A stretch of 8,904 bases of DNA from JAPUDQ01 sp964532145 (GTDB taxonomy: Bacteria > Patescibacteriota > Saccharimonadia > Saccharimonadales > Saccharimonadaceae), in assembly GCA_964532145.1 (NCBI GenBank), contig CAZHGM010000034.1:1-8904 (forward strand), written 5' to 3'. Under the pieces are notes generated by a model. It was not told the origin of the DNA. It saw nothing but the letters and a program-made list of their open reading frames with translations, and ran no database searches. Made by a program: the position numbers and the translations under genes. The number at the start of each line of letters is the position of its first letter. Position 1 is the stretch's first letter. Below are positions 6,448 to 8,904 of the stretch, piece after piece.

Positions 6448-6474
6448 CGGCACGCTGTGATAGCGGGCCGTTTG
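6448..6474 (+). terminator. Possible weak terminator after proS
   Basis: CGGC-A-CGCT (6448-6456) can pair with AGCG-G-GCCG (6462-6470) across a 5-nt loop, leaving one internal A/G mismatch. TTTG follows. The stem is GC-rich and 42 nt after the proS stop, but the U-tract is only three bases. It may be a partial terminator that reduces read-through into greA. The rest of the 110-nt proS-greA spacer shows no clear promoter. Confidence 0.3.
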
Positions 6475-6516
6475 TAAGGTTAGATCCCAAAAATAGCAAG
6501 AAAGAGAATAATAAGC

Positions 6517-6969
6517 ATGAAAAAAACGTATCACATCACCCAAGAGGGCAAAACAGAGCTCGAAACCGAACTGGAAGAACTTAAAGGCCGGCGTACCAGC
6601 ATCGCTGAAAAGATCGCTAATGCTCGCGACTACGGCGACTTGTCAGAAAATGCCGAATACGATTCCGCTCGCGAAGAGCAAGGACTTGTCGAAACCAGGA
6701 TCGTTGAAATCGAAGATATTTTGCTCAACGCCGACATTATAAAGGCCACCAAATCCAGTACTGTCAAAGTCGGCTCAACCGTCGTACTTAAAAACGGCAA
6801 AGACGTAACCTATCGCATTGTCGGGCCGGTCGAAGCTGACCCGCTCGAGGGCAAAATCAGCAACGAATCACCCATCGGGGCTGCGCTCATGGGTAAAAAA
6901 GAGGGCGACACAGTCACTATCACCACGCCAAAAGGTGAGACAACCTATCAGGTCAAAGAAGTAAAGTAA
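6517..6969 (+). CDS. greA: Transcription elongation factor GreA
   Basis: GreA enters the secondary channel of backtracked RNA polymerase and stimulates cleavage of the extruded RNA 3' end. The 150-residue protein (158 in E. coli) has the two expected parts. An N-terminal antiparallel coiled coil (about 8-74) carries the acidic tip in ARDYGDLSENAEYDSAREEQ, where D41 and E44 are the residues that help hold the catalytic magnesium. The C-terminal FKBP-like domain (about 80-150) has VGSTVVL, YRIVGPVEADP, ISNESPIGAALMGKKEGDTV and a terminal beta strand. The acidic tip is intact, so an active Gre factor is expected rather than a Gfh-type inhibitor. The start codon is preceded by a purine-rich AAGAAAGAG (6499-6507 region). 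It is the last gene of the plus-strand series, and a strong palindrome begins 8 nt after its stop. Confidence 0.96.
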   Translation: MKKTYHITQEGKTELETELEELKGRRTSIAEKIANARDYGDLSENAEYDSAREEQGLVETRIVEIEDILLNADIIKATKSSTVKVGSTVVLKNGKDVTYRIVGPVEADPLEGKISNESPIGAALMGKKEGDTVTITTPKGETTYQVKEVK

Positions 6970-6976
6970 GGGTTTA

Positions 6977-7023
6977 TCCCATACTAAAATAGAGCCTCTT
7001 GCAGGCTCTATTTTAGTATGGGA
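6977..7023. terminator. Bidirectional intrinsic terminator (21-bp perfect stem)
   Basis: Positions 6977-6997 and 7003-7023 are exact reverse complements around the 5-nt loop CTTGC. The loop-proximal part is GC-rich (AGAGCCT paired with AGGCTCT) and is flanked on both sides by an A-tract/T-tract pair (AAAAT and ATTTT). Read on either strand it therefore gives a GC stem followed by a U-rich run. It lies exactly between the convergent greA and permease stop codons and can end both transcripts. Confidence 0.87.
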
Positions 7024-7029
7024 GACATT

Positions 7030-8247
7030 TTAGCGGCGGGCGAAGATTTCTTTGAGTGACAGGCGTCGTGAGTATTCAAGTGCGCCGAAGCGGAAAATTC
7101 TGACGGCAACGTACATGACAAGCGCGGAGGTGGCAAACAGTATGATAATTGCGATGATGGCGTGGCTATAACTGAGATTGCCGATGGCGTTTCTAAGCAT
7201 TAAAGGAATTGGTGCGGTGAACGGAAAGAAACTCATCGCTTGGACAAAGGGCGACTCCGGGCTTGAAACAAATAGCGAGGCGGCGTAGAGCGGTCCAAAA
7301 ATTAGCATCATTACCATGCCGAAGAATCCGCCGGCTTCCTTGGCGGTGGGTACGGCAGCGCCAATTGCGAACAACAAACCTGTAAAGAGCAGGAAACTCG
7401 CGGTGAATATCATGAAGCCGATCACAATACGCCCCCAGTCAACTGGCAGCGAACTGAGGTCAATCATCGGCATTTGTAATTTGTCGTGGAACAGCAAGTA
7501 TCCAATGATCACGGGAACCATAATGACAATGCCCTGGATGAGCGCGAGAAAAATGAGCGAAAGAATCTTGCCGATGATCAGCGTGCGCGGCTCGATTGTG
7601 GTGAGCAGCATTTCGATGACGCGATTTTCTTTCTCCTCAGTCGAGCTGGTCAGCATTTGATTGCCGAAAAACGCGATCAGGAAATAAAACAGTACCAGAA
7701 AAATGCCTGGCAAAACCATCCGCTTGATGGCATCGTATTCGTTACCGCCTAAGTAGGCAGTGAAGTTCATATTGAGTCCACCGGAAAGCACTGCTTTGAC
7801 ATTGTCATTGACGGTCGTTGAGGCTGAGAGAGTCAGAATATTTTGCGCCACACCGGTATAGCGGCCATTAGTGAAAATATCGACGTTTTTGCCATAGACT
7901 TTGATCTGCTCCGACTGGAGATTTTTCGGGTAGTATATATAGCCGTCGAGTGAGCCGGACTTCACTTGGTTGATATAGTGTGTTTTATCGGCGTCAGGGC
8001 TTGTCAGTGTACCGGTCATGGCGCTGACGATAGCGGGGCTGACGACGCCGGATTGGTCGGTAACTGCAAAACTGAATTTTTGTTTTTCAATGTCTTTGCT
8101 GGCATCGTCGGTCGCTTTATTGGACATGACGATGATGCCGGCGATCGCGGCAAACATGATTGGAAATCCAAGCGCCATGACCCAGAAGGATTTTTTCTTG
8201 AGGGCGCGCAGCACCTCAAATCGGATAACTGTTGAGAGATTATACAT
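7030..8247 (-). CDS. ABC-2 type transporter permease, NatB-like
   Basis: This is the membrane subunit of an ABC exporter. The 405 residues begin with a cytoplasmic N-terminus and a first membrane helix (about 21-41). A large extracytoplasmic domain follows (about 43-175), then five more hydrophobic segments (near 178-198, 226-252, 272-298, 305-328 and 361-385). The segment STEEKENRVIEMLLTTIEPRTLIIGKIL (202-229) is the cytoplasmic coupling region typical of the NatB/ABC2_membrane_3 family. The frame is open further upstream, to 8295. I chose the ATG at 8247 because AGGAGG (complement of 8257-8262) stands 9 nt before it and the family's N-terminus starts there. It overlaps the ATPase stop by 8 nt, so the two are translationally coupled. 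NatAB exports sodium in Bacillus, but relatives handle peptides or drugs, so the substrate cannot be assigned. Confidence 0.92.
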   Translation of the reverse strand: MYNLSTVIRFEVLRALKKKSFWVMALGFPIMFAAIAGIIVMSNKATDDASKDIEKQKFSFAVTDQSGVVSPAIVSAMTGTLTSPDADKTHYINQVKSGSLDGYIYYPKNLQSEQIKVYGKNVDIFTNGRYTGVAQNILTLSASTTVNDNVKAVLSGGLNMNFTAYLGGNEYDAIKRMVLPGIFLVLFYFLIAFFGNQMLTSSTEEKENRVIEMLLTTIEPRTLIIGKILSLIFLALIQGIVIMVPVIIGYLLFHDKLQMPMIDLSSLPVDWGRIVIGFMIFTASFLLFTGLLFAIGAAVPTAKEAGGFFGMVMMLIFGPLYAASLFVSSPESPFVQAMSFFPFTAPIPLMLRNAIGNLSYSHAIIAIIILFATSALVMYVAVRIFRFGALEYSRRLSLKEIFARR

Positions 8248-8904
8248 CGATGGTTTCCTCCTCTTGGCCGCCGTAAATTTTAACAAAAATATCATCTAGG
8301 CTGCGTCCGCCAAATTTCTTCTGAACATCTTTTACCGTGCCGTAAGCGGCTGCTTTGCCGTCTTTGAGCAGGATAATCCTGTCGCATAATCGCTCAACTT
8401 CTTCCATTTGGTGAGTGACAAACACGACTGTGGCGCCTTTTTTCTGGTGGTCTTCGATGATATTCATGAGTAGTCGGCGGTTGATGGGATCGAAGCCCTT
8501 GGTAGGCTCATCGAGGATAAGCAGCTCTGGGTCGTTCATGATCGTGACGCCCAGCTGGACTTTTTGCTGTTGTCCACCTGAGAGTTTATCGAGTCGCGTG
8601 GATGCTTTGTCACCGATTTTCACCTCATCGAGATAGTGTAGTGACCACGTACGTGCATCATCAGCGCTCATACCTTTGAGCTGGCCAAAATACGTCATGA
8701 CGTCGATAACTTTTTCTTTTTTGTAGAGACCGCGTTCTTCTGGCAGGTAGCCGAGTTTGACGCCGCCGCTGACACTGTAGGGCAGGCCATTGATGAGCAA
8801 TTTGCCGGAAGTAGGCGGATATATGCCAAGCAAGGCACGAATAGTGGTTGTTTTGCCGGAACCGTTGCTGCCAAGCAGTCCAAATGTTTCGCCGCGTCGC
8901 ACGT
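8240..8904 (-). CDS. ABC transporter ATP-binding protein, NatA-like, N-terminus missing
   Basis: This is the cytoplasmic motor of the exporter encoded with the downstream permease. About 220 residues are visible. In visible numbering they show Walker A GSNGSGKTT (11-19), the segment GYLPEERGLY (51-60) in the Q-loop region, which is usual for the NatA/YhaQ group, signature LSGGQQQKVQ (107-116), Walker B LLILDE (127-132), the D-loop region KGFDP (135-139) and the switch histidine H164 in FVTHQ. All ATPase residues are intact. The first visible GTG codon (complement of 8900-8902) encodes an internal valine in the VRRGETFGLLG strand before Walker A. Some 25-30 residues, with the A-loop, promoter and start, lie outside the window. 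The C-terminal extension ending EEETIDV follows the usual fold. Stop is TAA, inside the permease start region. Confidence 0.95.
   Translation of the reverse strand, partial: VRRGETFGLLGSNGSGKTTTIRALLGIYPPTSGKLLINGLPYSVSGGVKLGYLPEERGLYKKEKVIDVMTYFGQLKGMSADDARTWSLHYLDEVKIGDKASTRLDKLSGGQQQKVQLGVTIMNDPELLILDEPTKGFDPINRRLLMNIIEDHQKKGATVVFVTHQMEEVERLCDRIILLKDGKAAAYGTVKDVQKKFGGRSLDDIFVKIYGGQEEETIDV

Noticed and set aside
8248..8295. Upstream start for the permease giving 16 more residues
   Set aside because: These residues read through the ATPase 3' end in another frame. The ATG at 8247 has AGGAGG at 9 nt and matches the family N-terminus.
1..8904. TGA read as glycine or tryptophan, as in some Patescibacteria or Mycoplasma
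   Set aside because: All ten genes run full family length with no in-frame TGA, and tryptophan is always TGG, so there is no sign of recoding here.

Overview
This window is a compact housekeeping region from a bacterium. It holds ten protein-coding genes, two of them cut by the window edges, with very little non-coding DNA. Several features suggest a reduced-genome lineage, perhaps a Patescibacteria/CPR member such as Saccharibacteria. EF-Ts is short (198 aa). The familiar cluster rpsB-tsf-pyrH-frr-uppS-cdsA-dxr-rseP-proS appears here without pyrH, cdsA and dxr. None of the ten genes ends in TGA, and none has an in-frame TGA. The taxonomic guess is inference and is not proven by the sequence.

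Layout. Positions 1-6969 carry a plus-strand series: rpsB (5' end missing), tsf, frr, uppS, rseP (site-2 protease), a CPBP-family intramembrane protease, proS and greA. Positions 7030-8904 carry a minus-strand pair: an ABC-2 type permease and its ATPase (NatA/NatB-like, ATPase N-terminus missing). The two groups converge on a 21-bp perfect palindrome at 6977-7023, which looks like a shared bidirectional terminator.

How the genes work together. rpsB, tsf, frr and proS serve translation: ribosomal protein S2, EF-Tu recycling, ribosome recycling and tRNA(Pro) charging. greA rescues stalled RNA polymerase. uppS makes the undecaprenyl carrier for cell-wall glycans. rseP and the CPBP gene encode two unrelated kinds of intramembrane protease, a zinc site-2 protease and a CPBP-type enzyme, with overlapping reading frames. 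From frr through proS the gaps are 18 nt or less, or the genes overlap, so co-transcription and translational coupling are likely. The minus-strand pair would form a membrane exporter of unknown substrate.

Non-coding DNA. No gap exceeds 120 nt. The rpsB-tsf spacer is the most structured: a large imperfect palindrome (695-784) contains three tandem copies of a heptamer and a good internal promoter. Just after it, a small hairpin can cover the tsf ribosome binding site. I saw no tRNA, rRNA, CRISPR array, insertion sequence or phage gene, and no clear previously undescribed multi-gene system. The best leads are the rpsB-tsf spacer, the altered editing loop in ProRS, and the paired proteases in a cluster that has lost its usual neighbours.
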